Positions 45,945 through 58,239 of a stretch of DNA of 64,000 nt are shown piece by piece (position 1 is the stretch's first letter; every line of letters begins with the position of its first letter). The DNA is taken from contig CP136891.1 of assembly GCA_034359265.1 (NCBI GenBank), positions 80,530,501 to 80,594,500 on the forward strand, read 5' to 3'. The notes under the pieces were generated by a model. That model was not told the origin of the DNA. It made no database searches and saw only the letters and a list, made by a program, of their open reading frames with translations. This stretch comes from Canna indica. Taxonomy: Eukaryota; Streptophyta; Magnoliopsida; Zingiberales; Cannaceae. Both the position numbers and the translations under genes were made by a program.

Positions 45945-46600
45945 CTGCGCGCCGCATCACCAGCGCGGCCTTGATGGCGTGAGCATCTCCCAGCACTCCC
46001 CGCTCGCGCCGTCCCCTCCCGTCGTTGCCCAGCGCGGCCTTGGTGGCGTACGTGCTGACGCCGCGCCGCACCTGCTACATCCTGTTCATCACTGAGCACT
46101 CCGCGGCGACGGGAGGCGGCGCGGCGCCCTCGAACGTCTTCCTCACAAGGAGGCCTTCAATGTCTCGCTGCCGACGTCGGGCACCCAGAAGTCCCCTTCC
46201 GGCACGCGATCGCCCTCCGGCGTCGAGGACTGCCTCAAGCTGCTGCACAAGATGGTCGCGGACAAGATCGAGGAGGACGTCGTCGTTGCCGCATGGGGAA
46301 GCGCCGTCGGCAACTGAAAGCTGCTGTCGGTCGACGGTGGGTTCCCCGAGTGGCTGTCGGCGGGAGACCGGAGGCTCGAGCCTGGACGGCAGCGGGACGA
46401 CAGCGGTGGTGGCCTCGCCATAGGAGATTCATGCCGACGGCGGTGATGGCGCAGGACGGCAGCGGGACGCACTCCACTATATTCGCGAGTCGATCGCCTT
46501 TGTCTCCTTGGCGTCGAACGGCGGCGGCACGAAGAAGAAGAAGAAGAAGAAGGCATCGAACGGCAGCGGGAGCACTCCACGTCAGCCTGCTTGAAATCTC
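45945..46600. other. GC-rich captured segment of unknown origin
   Basis: The base composition jumps from AT-rich to very GC-rich inside the CACTA element, as in host coding exons. One plus-strand frame reads KEAFNVSLPTSGTQKSPSGT and then VEDCLKLLHKMVADKIEEDV. This is protein-like, but I recognise no family. 'gacggcagcggga' recurs three times near 46383-46572. It is probably a host-gene fragment rather than a working gene. Confidence 0.4.
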
Positions 46601-46683
46601 CAGTGATTTTTTTTTTTTTTTTAAAAAAAAAGCAGAGGCGGGAAATCTCCCGCCTCTTGCCTAGGCGGGCAAGCGTGCCACAC

Positions 46684-46986
46684 GCGCTCACCCGCTCACT
46701 CCGGTACTCCACGTCTGCTGTGGCATTTCGACGTTTGAGAGCAGACGTCGAAATTTTTTGACGTCTACTCTCAGGCGTCAAAATGCGCTCACCCGCTCAC
46801 TCCAGTACTCCACGTCTGCTGTGGCATTTCGACGTCTGAGAGCAGACGTCGAAATTTTTTGACGTCTACTCTCAGGCGTCAAAATGCGCTCACCCGCTCA
46901 CTCCAGTACTCCACGTCTGCTGTGGCATTTCGACGTCTGAGAGCAGACGTCGAAATTTTTTGACGTCTACTCTCAGGCGTCAAAAT
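46684..46986. repeat. Three tandem 101-bp units, each with a hairpin
   Basis: Units start gcgctcacccgctcactcc at 46684, 46785 and 46886, with an exact 101-base period and very few differences. Each contains ggcatttcgacgtctgagag followed by its near inverse (ctctcaggcgtcaaaatg), so each can fold into a hairpin. The sequence words are those of the element's subterminal repeats. Confidence 0.9.
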
Positions 46987-47248
46987 ATATAATATTAAAA
47001 TAGACGTTGACGTCAGAATCGTCGTTGAAAGATTTCGACGTCTATTCTCAGACGTCGAAATGCTCCAACAGACGAAAAAAATTTCAACGTCTTTGAGTTA
47101 ACGTCAAAATAGACGTCGAAAAATTTCGACGCCTGTGAGAGACGTCGAAATTTATCATATTAAAATATTTTAATTATTTTACATTTCGACGCTTATAATA
47201 AGCGTCAAAAATTTAACGTTGATATATAAGGATTTTGTTGTAGTGCTT

Positions 47249-48371
47249 TTAGAATATGGGAGGAGGATGAGGTGGTTGCCTGAGCAAATATGTACATTAC
47301 TTAGGCTAATAGAGAGAAAGATCTATTTTTTTTGCTCCAATCGGGAAGAAGAAGAAAGTGATGGAGGAGGGAAGATAGATGAGAAATGAGTAGTAGAAGA
47401 AGTGACGATGGAGGGATAACGGAGGTGGAGTGTTCGATTGTATTTTCGTCTGAAAATATGTGAATTAAAGACAGTCATGGAGATTTCAAAATATGATCTA
47501 AACAAATGTACGTGTGTCAGGAAAAATCTTAATTTTTGAGCGTAAACAAAAACTATTACTAAATACAAGGAATTAAAGATGGGTGCGTAGACAACACTTT
47601 AGCTCACATTCCCAGGGAATGTTGATGGTGTCCCCTTTCTCGAGAAGAGTGCCGAGTGCATGCAGTAGGCAGAAAAGTTGCAGTACTCCGCCTATTAATT
47701 AACAATCCTCGTAGTGGATTTAAGAATCAGTAGCCCAGAAAACTTTTCGCAAGCTTCGCCGAAGAACCATTTCCCAGCATATATATATTTTCTTCCTCCA
47801 CTATGATATCATGCATGAATATATATATGCCTGCTTTTGTTTCTCAAGAGGAAGAAGAAAGAGTAGAAATTGTTGAAAGGAAGCACCCTTAATTACCTGT
47901 ACTTCTTCCTTTAAGGGCTCCAGGATCAAACCCATTTGGGAGATGATGAGACATGGCTCTCATTCTCATACCTGCTAGAGAAAAAGGGAAACTTATAATG
48001 GAAGACTAAAGAAATAACCAATTAATTAATATTACACCCAATAATTCAATTCCCTTCTGAGAAATGTTCTATATTAATCAAACACAATAAATTACAGTTT
48101 TTTTTCTTCTTTTAATTAATTACTCCTTACAAATTACAGTTCATACAATCAATTACCTCCCCCATAATCCAACACAAAACAAAGCTTAATTCACATATCC
48201 ACAGTGAAGAGAATTATATCGATCAGAGAAACTAGCTATAGCTAAAACCAAAAGAATTGTAAACAAACAAAATTAAGAAGCCGAGAAAGTGAGAATTAAG
48301 GAACAACATATAAAATGCACAAGCAAACACGTACATGTTAATTAATTAATTAGACTCTTAATTAGAAAGCT
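47249..48371. other. Intergenic DNA and Dof 3' flank
   Basis: No gene is supported. The right part is presumably the 3' UTR of the Dof gene. Confidence 0.4.
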
Positions 48372-49616
48372 CTACCATGAGCCTCCACCTCCTCCGATAT
48401 TTATGCCATTCCAAAACCCAGGTGGAGGATGACCACCTTCTCCCCTAATCTGCTCAAACTGACCGCCTGTGAAATCATTTGAAGTCGGTGCCACTGGCTT
48501 CATGTCCTCAAGAGGAAACTGCACTCCTCCCTGCAGCAGACTCCCATATCCTCCAATGCTTCCATCCAAAGCAAAATTAAGAGTAGGCGGTGGTCTGAAT
48601 TCTTGCATTAACCCGAATCGCCCCACAGCCCACTCCGGCGCCGACATCGGCGGAAAAGGCCCAATTAGGCCTCTTGCTGCAGTGGCACTCATCCCAGTCT
48701 TGAGCAGCTCCATGGCAGAGAGAGGAGTGCCGGCCGCTGTACTGCTTTCCAGGTTGGGGAAGTGATCGCTGTACTCGTGGAAGTTTGGGGCTTGAGAGAT
48801 GGACGGTAGGGTGAGGTCAGTAGGGAGCTTCTTCGTAGGAGCTGCAATGGAGGAGGAGGTGGAAGAGGGCCGCTTGTTCTTCCTTGAGCCGCCGCCGACG
48901 GGGACATTTCTAAGGGAGCCGCCTTCGGTCCAGTACCTTCTGCAGGCTTTGCAGAAGTAGCGGGGCTGGGTGAGACTGTAGTTGTTGTAGTAGCAGAACT
49001 TGGTGTTGGTGGAGTTGCACCGGGGACAGTTGAGCGCCTTCTCCTTGTTCGGCCTCGATTTCCTCTCCACCGCCGGTGGCTTGGCGCTGCTGCTTGCTGT
49101 GGCCATGGAGGATGCAAACTCCTCCATGGGCTTCACCAGCCCTATTCCCTGCAGACCACCAAATCCCCATCTCTATGAACAGTTGCTATTTCCCCAAGAA
49201 TTTAGTTCAAGAAGATGTAAGGAGATGGGAGAGAAATCACAAAGCTTGAACAATAAATTAAGAAGCAAAGCGCGCGAGACTTTTCATGTCATTGCTTTTT
49301 ACTGCATGCGATAAAGAGAAATCAGAAGACAGAGAGAGAGAGAGAGAGAGATAAAGGAGAAGAAAAAGGCAGCAAAAAAAAGAAAGAAAGTGGTTCGCTG
49401 CTTTCTAGAGTACAAGGATTGGAGGAGACGCAGATTAAAAGCTCTCCAGCCCAAGCTAAAGGATGAGAGAGAGCGAGAGAGAGATGCAGATCTACGAGAG
49501 AACAATTAATTGAAGCTAAATAATCCAGAAAAAGGGAATCGAATTAAAGCAAAATTAACTTCAAGAAGATCTAGGTTTATTAAGCTTATTACCTGAGTCC
49601 ACTGTGTGGCATCCAT
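48372..49616 (-). CDS. Dof zinc-finger transcription factor (Dof4.6-like N-terminus)
   Basis: Exon 1 is 49616-49593 (MDATQWTQ) and exon 2 is 49148-48372, joined in phase 0 across a 444-bp GT-AG intron. The product is 266 residues. The tiny first exon is supported by the family pattern MDTAQWPQ...VKP(L/M)EE; the join gives [19 protein letters not shown]. The Dof domain spans about residues 47-100: C49, C52, C74 and C77 form the CX2CX21CX2C zinc site, followed by [24 protein letters not shown]. The C-terminal tail has the conserved [17 protein letters not shown] ending of one Dof subgroup. Dof factors bind AAAG sites in plant promoters, in the nucleus. An ATG two codons upstream (49622) could be used instead. 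A GA tract in the intron and two G-boxes upstream may affect expression. Confidence 0.9.
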
Positions 49617-49939
49617 GAACATGACAATTAGGTTCAGATAGTTGAGATCGACCCAAAACTTGCACCGGAGAAGAAGAGGAGGAGGAGGAAGAAGAAGAGC
49701 AGGAAATGATGGGGCAAGAGGACAAGGAACATGATGGTATTTGATGTGGCCGCGGTGCAGCACTCGTATTAGATGAATCCGGCCGTTCTTAAACATTAAA
49801 CTAATCCATATTTTGTCGATTAGCTGTCGCTGATGCAGTGGGGGAGTCAAACTAGAGAGAGAGAGAGAGGGGGGGAGAGAGAAGGAAATGTGTTTGCGTT
49901 GTGTGTGTACATGTGAGCAAGGGCAAATGAGGTGCGCCG

Positions 49940-49966
49940 CACGTGTGGGGAGGGCCCTGGCACGTG
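49940..49966. promoter_or_regulatory. Pair of G-boxes (CACGTG) upstream of the Dof gene
   Basis: CACGTG occurs at 49940-49945 and 49961-49966, 21 bases apart, or two helical turns. They lie about 330 bases upstream of the Dof start codon. G-boxes bind bZIP and bHLH factors such as PIFs and ABFs. No experimental evidence is available from the sequence. Confidence 0.5.
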
Positions 49967-52840
49967 CGCGAGACAGTGCAATGTTAGAAGACGCGCAGCT
50001 GGGTTTGGGCCCCACCTTCTTTGCGCGTGAAGAGAGCAGAGATGGTGGCATATGAGATTATGAGATATAATATTATTATATTATGTAAGTGTATGTCATA
50101 AGGAATATCATTGCTTTTAATTAAGTATATATATATATATGGTTGAACAAATTCCTTTTACATTTGGAGGTATTTACGTTACATTAGACCGGTTTGTTTG
50201 ACTGAGATATGTGGTTGACTTGGCTTGGAAGACATGGGATGGAATTTCGTGTTCTGATTGATTATTATAAGGCCATAAGTAAAGAATAAGTTCTCAGCCT
50301 AAATATGAATGTTTAACGTGCAGTGCACACGTGTAATGATTTGGTTCGAACTTGACTTGGACCCTGTAACACATGCAGACCGGCAAGAGAAGATGAGCTC
50401 CAAGCCTCTAATTAAGTTGGGTAATTTGGCAACTCGCCATCGCAAACTTCTTTCGGCGTGGATTTGGATTCGTCTTCATTTCTTATTGTACTGCGGTACA
50501 CCATTCAAGCATCATTCTCTTTACTCGACACGTGTATATATTATATGCTTTAAATAAAATGATGAAATTTCATCTGAGTGGACAATTCTTCGGTGCAGCC
50601 TCGACTGCCCGTGCTGCCCCAATCACAAGGCGATGTTATCGTGCCAAGACCCTCGAGGGGGCCAACAATAAGTTTTTTCCAATTCGATCCGTCCTCCTAA
50701 TTCTAAAACTATACGTCCAAGACGTGATAATTTCATTTCTTTAAGATTGTGTTGATAATACTATAATAATAGTCCATGTTACTATAAAATAAATTGTTGC
50801 ATTTAATTTTTTAATAATATAAAATTATCTTATTTGATATATTTGCTCAACATAATTAATAATTTAATTTTATATTTTTTCGACTTCACAGGAAATTATC
50901 AAAATCCCTTATTAAAATTTTGTGGTGTCTTACGCAAAGAAGAATGCGTAAAAAAAAAATAATATTAAAATTTAAAATTATCATGAAGTGATAATCCATA
51001 AATCGAACTCCTATGAGAACTATCAAACATTATAATAGTAGGAGTCTTTGGAAATTTTTTTCTTAATTAATTTTAATAATAAATAAAATTGAACCTGGTA
51101 TTTAAATGAATCTAAATTCAATATAATGAGATGTTTTTGTCGATTGTCAATTAATTTAGGCTTAATTTTTATCTATTTTTTATATCAATTTTTTTTTCTC
51201 TAAAATTTGCTTTATATTCGGCCATTACAAGCAAGAAAAAGATACGAGCAAAGAAACAACAACGGGTAAAGTTAGAAATTGAACTCAAGAAAAAGTAATT
51301 AAGATGTTTAGATTTCTAATCATCGAATTACATATGAGCTTGTTTGAAGGATGATGAATTAAGTAAAGGCTCATCTGAGTTTATATAGATGTTCCATTAA
51401 TTTATATATATATATATATATAAGAAAATACTCTAACATTTTTATCATGCCAATTATGATGATAAAAATTATGTCAAGTATCAATTTATACTCTTCATAC
51501 TTAACAATACAAAAGTATTAAATAGTGTATTAGTAACAAGCTCATATATATTTTTAAGATAGAGATGATGATATTTAATTAAATCATATTTATTAGAGGA
51601 GAGAGAAAATAAAGTATTTAATTAAAAAGGGAGAAATGATTTTTTTTAAAAAAAAATAAAAATAAATCTGAAAATAGTAGCATACTTGATTAAGAGTACA
51701 TCGATTAAAAATTAAATATAAAAATAGAGATTAAAATTTAAGAAACAACTGTATGGCATAATTAATAAAGCTCATAAAAATATTATTTTATCTTGATACG
51801 ATTACATATAGTAACATTTAGTTCGATAAATTACGTATATATAGTAATTTTTTAATAAATTATGATAAAAATATTATTTTATCAAAATATGATTACATAT
51901 GATTATAAATATTTAAAAAATATATTAATCATAAAAATAAATTCTCAGCTATGCATATAACAACTAGTATAAAAAATTAGATTTATTATAAAATTAAATT
52001 TATAATATTATTTATGTTGTATTTTTTATAACAAAATTAAATTTGATTTAAAAATATATTATTTTATAAAAATAAGAATGATTTAATTACGAAAAATTTA
52101 TTGGTATACACCATCAAACCTAAATATATTTTAGCTTCTCCTTATTCATAATATATCTAATGATGACATGATTAAATTATTTTAGAAATATATTATTTTA
52201 TAAAAATACAAATAATTTAATCATGTTTCTCTTTATTAGATTTATTAAAATGTATAAATATTTTATTTTATTATTTTTAGTACCTACACAATATATCTTA
52301 AAAAATACTAATAAATTACCGAATAAATCTATTTTAAAACATTATTATTAAAATATCATAAAAATATTATTTCATCAAAATACGAATTGTAAAAAATACG
52401 ACTATGTCTCGATCAATATATATATATAATGACAAACATAGAAAGTCACAATATGTGATCATACTAGAGGTTAAATCCTATACATCTAGGAAACATACAA
52501 GATGTTGCCTATATATATCATAGTTAATATATATCTTATGAAAATATTATTAAACTGTCATAAAATTATTATTTTATAAAAATAGGAAATAATTAATGAT
52601 TTATCTATTTATCGTATTGCTTAATTTGTTTTAAATTTTAGTTACATGTTTATTAATATATACACATTATATAGGTGTAGATGTAGTAGATCAAATTCTA
52701 ATATCCCGTCTCTTTAACTCTATATTTATCTCCATATATCTCGTTTCTTTAAATTCCCCAATAAAAATTTTAAATAACATTGAAAGTGGAGAGGTAGCAT
52801 ATCAAGGACGGTCTTAGAAGAATCTGGAGAAGAAAAAAAA
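49967..52840. other. AT-rich intergenic DNA with MITE-like fragments
   Basis: No gene is supported. About 50790-51060 resembles the sequence at 57060-57250 (for example 'aaaattttgtgg(t/c)gtctt(a/g)c'), so it is a copy of a non-coding repeat family. The rest to 52840 is very AT-rich. Confidence 0.4.
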
Positions 52841-52849
52841 AAAACTTAA

Positions 52850-55060
52850 AAACCACCCAAATGGTCAGTGATTGTCTCCTCGAAATCGATTGATCTTCAT
52901 TATTATGAATCGATCATGAATTTAATGATGCATGGCCCGTGTGGTGCTGCAAAAAAAATTCTCATTGCATGCAAGATGATAGATGTATACGATATTTTCC
53001 AAATAAATTTGTATATAGATATCCTCAAGGATGGATATCCAATTTATAGAAGAAGAGATAATTATTGAACAATTAAAAATGGAAAGATTTATTTGGACAA
53101 CTGTTTTGTTGTCCCTCATAATAGATACATGTTGTTGAGATATAGTGCACATATTAATGTCGAATGCTACAACAAATCGAGACCAATTAAATATCTTTTC
53201 AAATATATGAATAAAGATCATGATCGTGTCAATGCCACATTTATTGACTCTACATCACAATTTAAAATACAAGCTCATGTAGATGAGATCAAAATATTTT
53301 ATGATTGTAGGTATATCTCACTGTGTGAAGTGATCTAGATAATTTTCAATTTCGACATTCATTACAAATATCCATCTGTGCAACGATTGTCGTTCATTTT
53401 CTAAATAAACGCATTATAATTTTTAATGATGGCGACCAACAATTAATGAGTCTCAATTTTTAGCTTGGTTCGAAGCTAACAAATATTCCTCAAAGGCAAT
53501 AAGCTTAACATGTGTTGAATTTCCTTTGTTGTTTGCATGAAAGCAAATCATTAGACGTTGGACTCGAAAAGAGAGAAGAGAATTTTCGATTGAAAGAATA
53601 TTCTTAATTTGTTCCATCAGGAATGAGTGAGTTATACTATTTGAGAATTTTACTGAACATGGTCAAGGGTCCACATCTTTCGAGGATATTAGAACTATCG
53701 ATGGTAAAATTTACCCAACTTTCACATATACATGTTATATTTTAGGGTTGATTGACGATGACAAAAGTTATGTAGATGCAATTAAAGAAGCAAGTGCACG
53801 AGTATCATATTTTTCTCTTATAAAAGTGTTTGTTGCATTATTATTATCAAACTCGATGTCTAGACTAAAATTCTTTTGGGATGATACTTGAAAATTATTA
53901 ACTAAAGACATACCTTATTTGATAAAGCAAGTGTTACAACGAAAGGTATAAAGTTATATCTATGTTATATATATTTATTATGATTAGTATGTTTCATAAA
54001 GTATTATTTTTTCTTACTAATTAATATATTAAATTTATATATTTTTGAATTTTAGATGTTGTCATTACTGATAATGAACTCAAAGATGATTGTTTGGAGA
54101 AAATTAATTTAATTCTACAAGCATGAGCAAGAGTTTAGATGACTTTCCTACAATATCAAAATCATATTCTATGAGCATTTACAAATATTAACAATCGCTT
54201 AATTGCTCAGGAGTCGCGCTACAATCAGAGGACATTAACAGAGGAAAATCAAGAAAAAATTCAACACCTAACTTCGAAACATAGACAAGTTTATGATAAA
54301 ATATTGGATGGTGTTAAAAGAAAAAAGAGAGGTATTTTTTTGTCTACGGTTATGGTGGAACGGGAAAGACATTTATTTGGTAACTCTTGCATATTTACTT
54401 CGGTCCGAAGGGGAAATTATTTTAACAGTTGTGTCCAGTGGGATAACATATTTACTATTATATGGTGGAAGAACAACACATTCTCGATTTGCAATCCCTC
54501 TTAATCTAGATGATGATTATACGTACTTGCAATATTAAACAAGGTTCTCCGCTGACTGATTTTTTGGTCAGAACAAATTTTATTATTTGGGATGAAGCTC
54601 TGTATTATGCAGTTATCTGTTTAATTTATATATTTGTTAAATTTCATTAAATATAAATCTAACAGAACATTGTGTGATGTTATGTGTTTTATCCAAACAA
54701 CAATGATAATTCTTTTAGAGGTAAGATTGTAGTATTTAGAGGAGACTTCAGATAAATTTTATCTGTCATTCCTAAGGAAAGCAGATAAAATATTATCAAT
54801 GCTATATTTTATTCCTCTTACTTATGGAACGACTGTGAAATTTTGAAGCTAACGAAAAATATGTGTCCCATTGTAAACAAATCCGATGATAATAAAGTTG
54901 ATTTGAAAAGTTTTTCGGATTGGATATTATTGATTGGTGATGAAAAGATAGGTGATCTTGGTGATAGTTATGGGGTAGTCCGAATTTCAAATGGTAACTT
55001 AGTTTTGGATCCAAGCATGACCATATTGCTGCGATTGTTGATGTAATTTATCTTGAACTT
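52850..55060 (+). pseudogene. Helitron Rep/helicase relic
   Basis: Read in three frames, the sequence follows the order of a plant Helitron protein. MMHGPCGAAKK and KDGYPIYRRRDN come first, then DNCFVVPHNRYMLLRYSAHI, NKSRPIKYLFKYMNKDHDRV and VDEIKIFYDCRYISLCE. HGQGSTSFEDIRTIDGKIYP and FVALLLSNSMSRLKFFW follow. The Pif1-like helicase part keeps a Walker A motif (FVYGYGGTGKTFIW, about 54338-54380) and GGRTTHSRFAIPLNLDDD. A late piece near 54840-55000 reads LTKNMCPIVNKSDDNKVDLK then FSDWILLIGDEK. Many stops and frameshifts break it. No Helitron ends (TC.../CTRR hairpin) were identified. Confidence 0.85.
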
Positions 55061-55783
55061 ATAACAAATGACAATATTTGAAACAAATAGCTATATTAGC
55101 TTACACTCTGAATATGATTGAAATGATTAATAACTACATTGTTTCTCTAAATAAAAAAGAGAACAATATTTTTGAGCTCAAATAGCACATGCTTATTAAA
55201 TTATAGAGGAAGTTTGTTGGATCAGATTCATATACCAGACTTTGATTTGTAATTTAGAAAATCATATTGAAAAAGAAATTACAAATGTTATATACTAAAA
55301 AGTTTTTCGTAATTTTTTAAAAAAATATTTTTAGAAATTACGTTTTAATTTTATATAATATTATTTTTCAAATATTAATATATATAACAAAATTATTAAA
55401 TTTAATATGAACTAAAATCTCGGCGCGATTAATTAAACTAGTATATATATAGTGGGACCGTGAGACATGATGTTACACCTTTTGTCGTGCCTTACTTATA
55501 TATTACAGTGCAAACTCATCCCAATTATTGCTATTATACTACAATTAGATATCAAATTAAATAAAATTTAAAATAAATTTGTAACATAAAATTTAAAAAT
55601 GAGTAGACAAATCTAGCTTTACTTTTCTAATGGAATTGGATTGAATTTTGAATCAAATACTTAATTAATTGGATCATTTAGTTTTTTTTTATGTAATTTA
55701 AATTTAAAACAAATTAATATGTAAAATAAAAATAATAAGTATAGAAATCTACCTTTAATTTGTCAAGCTTATTCCAAATTTTG
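55061..55783. other. AT-rich spacer after the Helitron relic
   Basis: No gene or repeat end is recognised. Confidence 0.4.
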
Positions 55784-55895
55784 GTTCGGTTCAGGTCAAA
55801 GAACTGAACCTACAACGGTTGAAATCGAACCGAACCGAAAAATTCGGTTCGGTTTTTCGGTTCGGTTCGGATGAAGCCGAATACTGGACAACCCT
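55784..55895. mobile_element. Fragment of a GGTTCG-type MITE
   Basis: The sequence is rich in 'ggttcggttcgg' and 'aaccgaaccgaaa', like the interior of the MITE at 6156-6722. It ends ggacaacccta, an inverted TAGGG-type terminus. A matching left end was not found, so it is a fragment. Confidence 0.5.
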
Positions 55896-56034
55896 AATGC
55901 ACACTGAGGAAATTACAATTTACATCATTCTCCACGGGAAACTCACTAATTACAAATTTATCTTGATTACAAAACTTGAAGAAAGAAAAATTCAATGTTC
56001 ACTATATCCGACATATCAAACTTTATATAATTAA

Positions 56035-57000
56035 CATTATTGTCTAAAGCTGTCCTTGCCAAGATGTTTGCTTCCTCATTCCTTCTTCTCTTCACAAAAG
56101 CTCATTCGCAGATATCCAGAATTGAAGCCAATTCCTTAATCTCCTTGACCAACCCCTCCAAGTTCCAAGGAACCTGCAGTTCATCTCTCAACATTTTTAT
56201 AGCCGAATAGCAATCTGATACAACCACTATATTTTCTTCTTTCTTTTTTCTAACATTATCTAATCCAAACCATATTGCTTTTAGCTCCGCACAAAGTCGA
56301 TTTTTCGCAGCTAAAACACTCATACCTTCCATCTTTAAAATCCCTTTCTCAATCATGATGAACCCACAATCAGCAGAATATTCATTCTTCCAAGCTGCAT
56401 CAACACATAAAAATTTCCAGATTCCACCTTTTCTTCTCATATTTTATTAGGTTTCTATTTTTTCATGACAACCAAAAGGAATTTGCAATAAGAGCTTTCA
56501 ATCTACTAGACTTCCTCGTATTGTTCAGCCTCCTTAAACTAATCTCCCTTATTCCATTCTGATTTATATCTAAACCGGATGTTCAATTTATCCTCCACCA
56601 TCTTCTAAAAGTCTTGAACAAAATCACAAGAGAGGAAAATGTGATACTGATTGTTGCATATCAAACAGTTCTCCATTTTTGCACCAGTAAATTTGCTAAA
56701 CCAAGCTGAGGTAGAAAGTCTGTCCCAAAACATTTTATTCCTTTAATGTTATTTCTTTAATGTTATTCTTCCATACTCATCTATCTACACTTTGAAGTAA
56801 CATTGCCAAAAACCTCTTTGAATTTTCTCCTCTAGCACCCTCAAGGAGCAATTCACATACATTCTCAAAGCATTCTAACTTCTTAGGATCAATGAAGGTC
56901 AGCCAATGGCTTAAAGGAATAGTGTCAATCCAGGTCCCTTCAAATATTAGTGTTCAAGCTATTATTAGATAACTTCATAAACAATCCTTCTCTCACATTT
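56035..57000 (-). pseudogene. LINE-type retrotransposon relic: zf-RVT and RNase H ends
   Basis: On the minus strand, about 56740-56600 reads NKMFWDRLSTSAWFSKFTGA then KMENCLICNNQYHIFLSCDF. This is the zf-RVT zinc motif found near the end of plant non-LTR reverse transcriptases. From 56440 to 56102 an open frame of 112 codons is an RNase H-like domain (RVT_3): FLCVDAAWKNEYSADCGFIM, LAAKNRLCAELKAIWFGLDN, VVVSDCYSAIKMLRDELQVP. After a TGA, the same frame continues AFVKRRRNEEANILARTALD, the family's usual end. The first D, E and D of the active site can be placed (VDAAW, AELKA, VSDCY). The reverse transcriptase is not seen, so this is a 5'-truncated copy. Confidence 0.75.
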
Positions 57001-57009
57001 TTCATGTAG

Positions 57010-58208
57010 TCAAAATATTACATTAGCTTGTTCAGATTTATGCTTTCACTACAAGATAAATTGTTATATTCAATTTATTGGTAATGTAATATTACCCAAT
57101 TTGACATATTTGATCAACATAAATGATAAATTTAATTTTGTATTTTTTTTTACTTCAAAAAAATTGTCAAAATTTTGTGGCGTCTTGCACGAAGAAAAAT
57201 ATATGAAAGAGAAATACAATATTAATATTTAGGATTATAATTAGGTGGTAATTTATCATGATACAATCTGGATTACCGGTAAAATGTTTGAAGCAAATAT
57301 AATAATATGTAAGTCCTAGGAAAAGCCATATTATCGATAATGTAATTAATTGTTACGTACCAAACACCTCCTAAGAAACTATGCTTATATTATCAATGCT
57401 AATTAGATTAGAATGCTTGACCTACTACAATATTTAAACTATATATTAGAGGTTGACATCTTTGTCCATGAAAAAGTATTCATGGATTAGATATTCTTTA
57501 GAATATACTCATATGAAAAGTTATATTGTGCTAATTCAATTTTTACTAAACTTTGTTCTTGCATCTAAATCTACACGTGTCAATGATGAGCTTGGTGGGC
57601 ATTGCATTTTGATACATAAATCAATTTGCAACACGTACTAATTGAAATCATTTGAAAGTGATTTATTTGCAAAAGAGATTTGGAAGCTACTCATGGCTTG
57701 CCATCTTTCTTTAATTGTTGGATAGACATTTAATGCATTACCTACGTGATAGACTAAAATTCGATAACTTGTCGTGCGGAGTCAGAAGATATGAGTTATG
57801 CATTTAATACATTATCTAGCATTACAACTAAAGTGAGGATTATATCAAAATAATATAAGTTATCATTTTGACAACCTCACATAAACCAACACTTGAAATT
57901 AAACATCCAAGAGCATCATTGTTACCATCCCATTCCTAGATGAAAGAAACTACCATGAAGCTTTTTCACGAAGCCCGCACAAAAGTGAATCTAACATTAT
58001 TAGAAGTAGATATTATTAAAACCGAACTTAAGTTTAAAAATGTTAATTAGGCTTATTGCTTCATAACACAGATTTGTTTTTATTTTAGATTTAATTAGTT
58101 TTAATACTGCTAAGTTCGATCTTAATAATATTAAATTTATTTATGTGTATAATTTTGTAAATAAAAAAATGATGAAGCCCGAATCCGTAATAATTGTGGT
58201 CTTCCTAG

Positions 58209-58239
<31 letters not shown>

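Larger units (their letters stand above)
45630..47245. mobile_element. CACTA-type element, 1616 bp, with CTT target duplication
   Basis: The termini are cactacaacacatcg and, read back, cactacaacaaaatcc, flanked by CTT (45627-45629 and 47246-47248). Subterminal parts are rich in 'ttgacg(c/t)c', 'tttcgacgtc' and 'gacgcct' words in both orientations. The left part is clearly homologous to the sequence starting at 37364. The interior (about 45945-46600) is strongly GC-rich and looks captured; no transposase is encoded. Confidence 0.85.

Noticed and set aside
46143..46781. 212-codon minus-strand open frame in the CACTA element
   Set aside because: Low-complexity Arg/Ser/Pro-rich translation of GC-rich sequence, crossing tandem repeats and a poly-T tract; no family resemblance.
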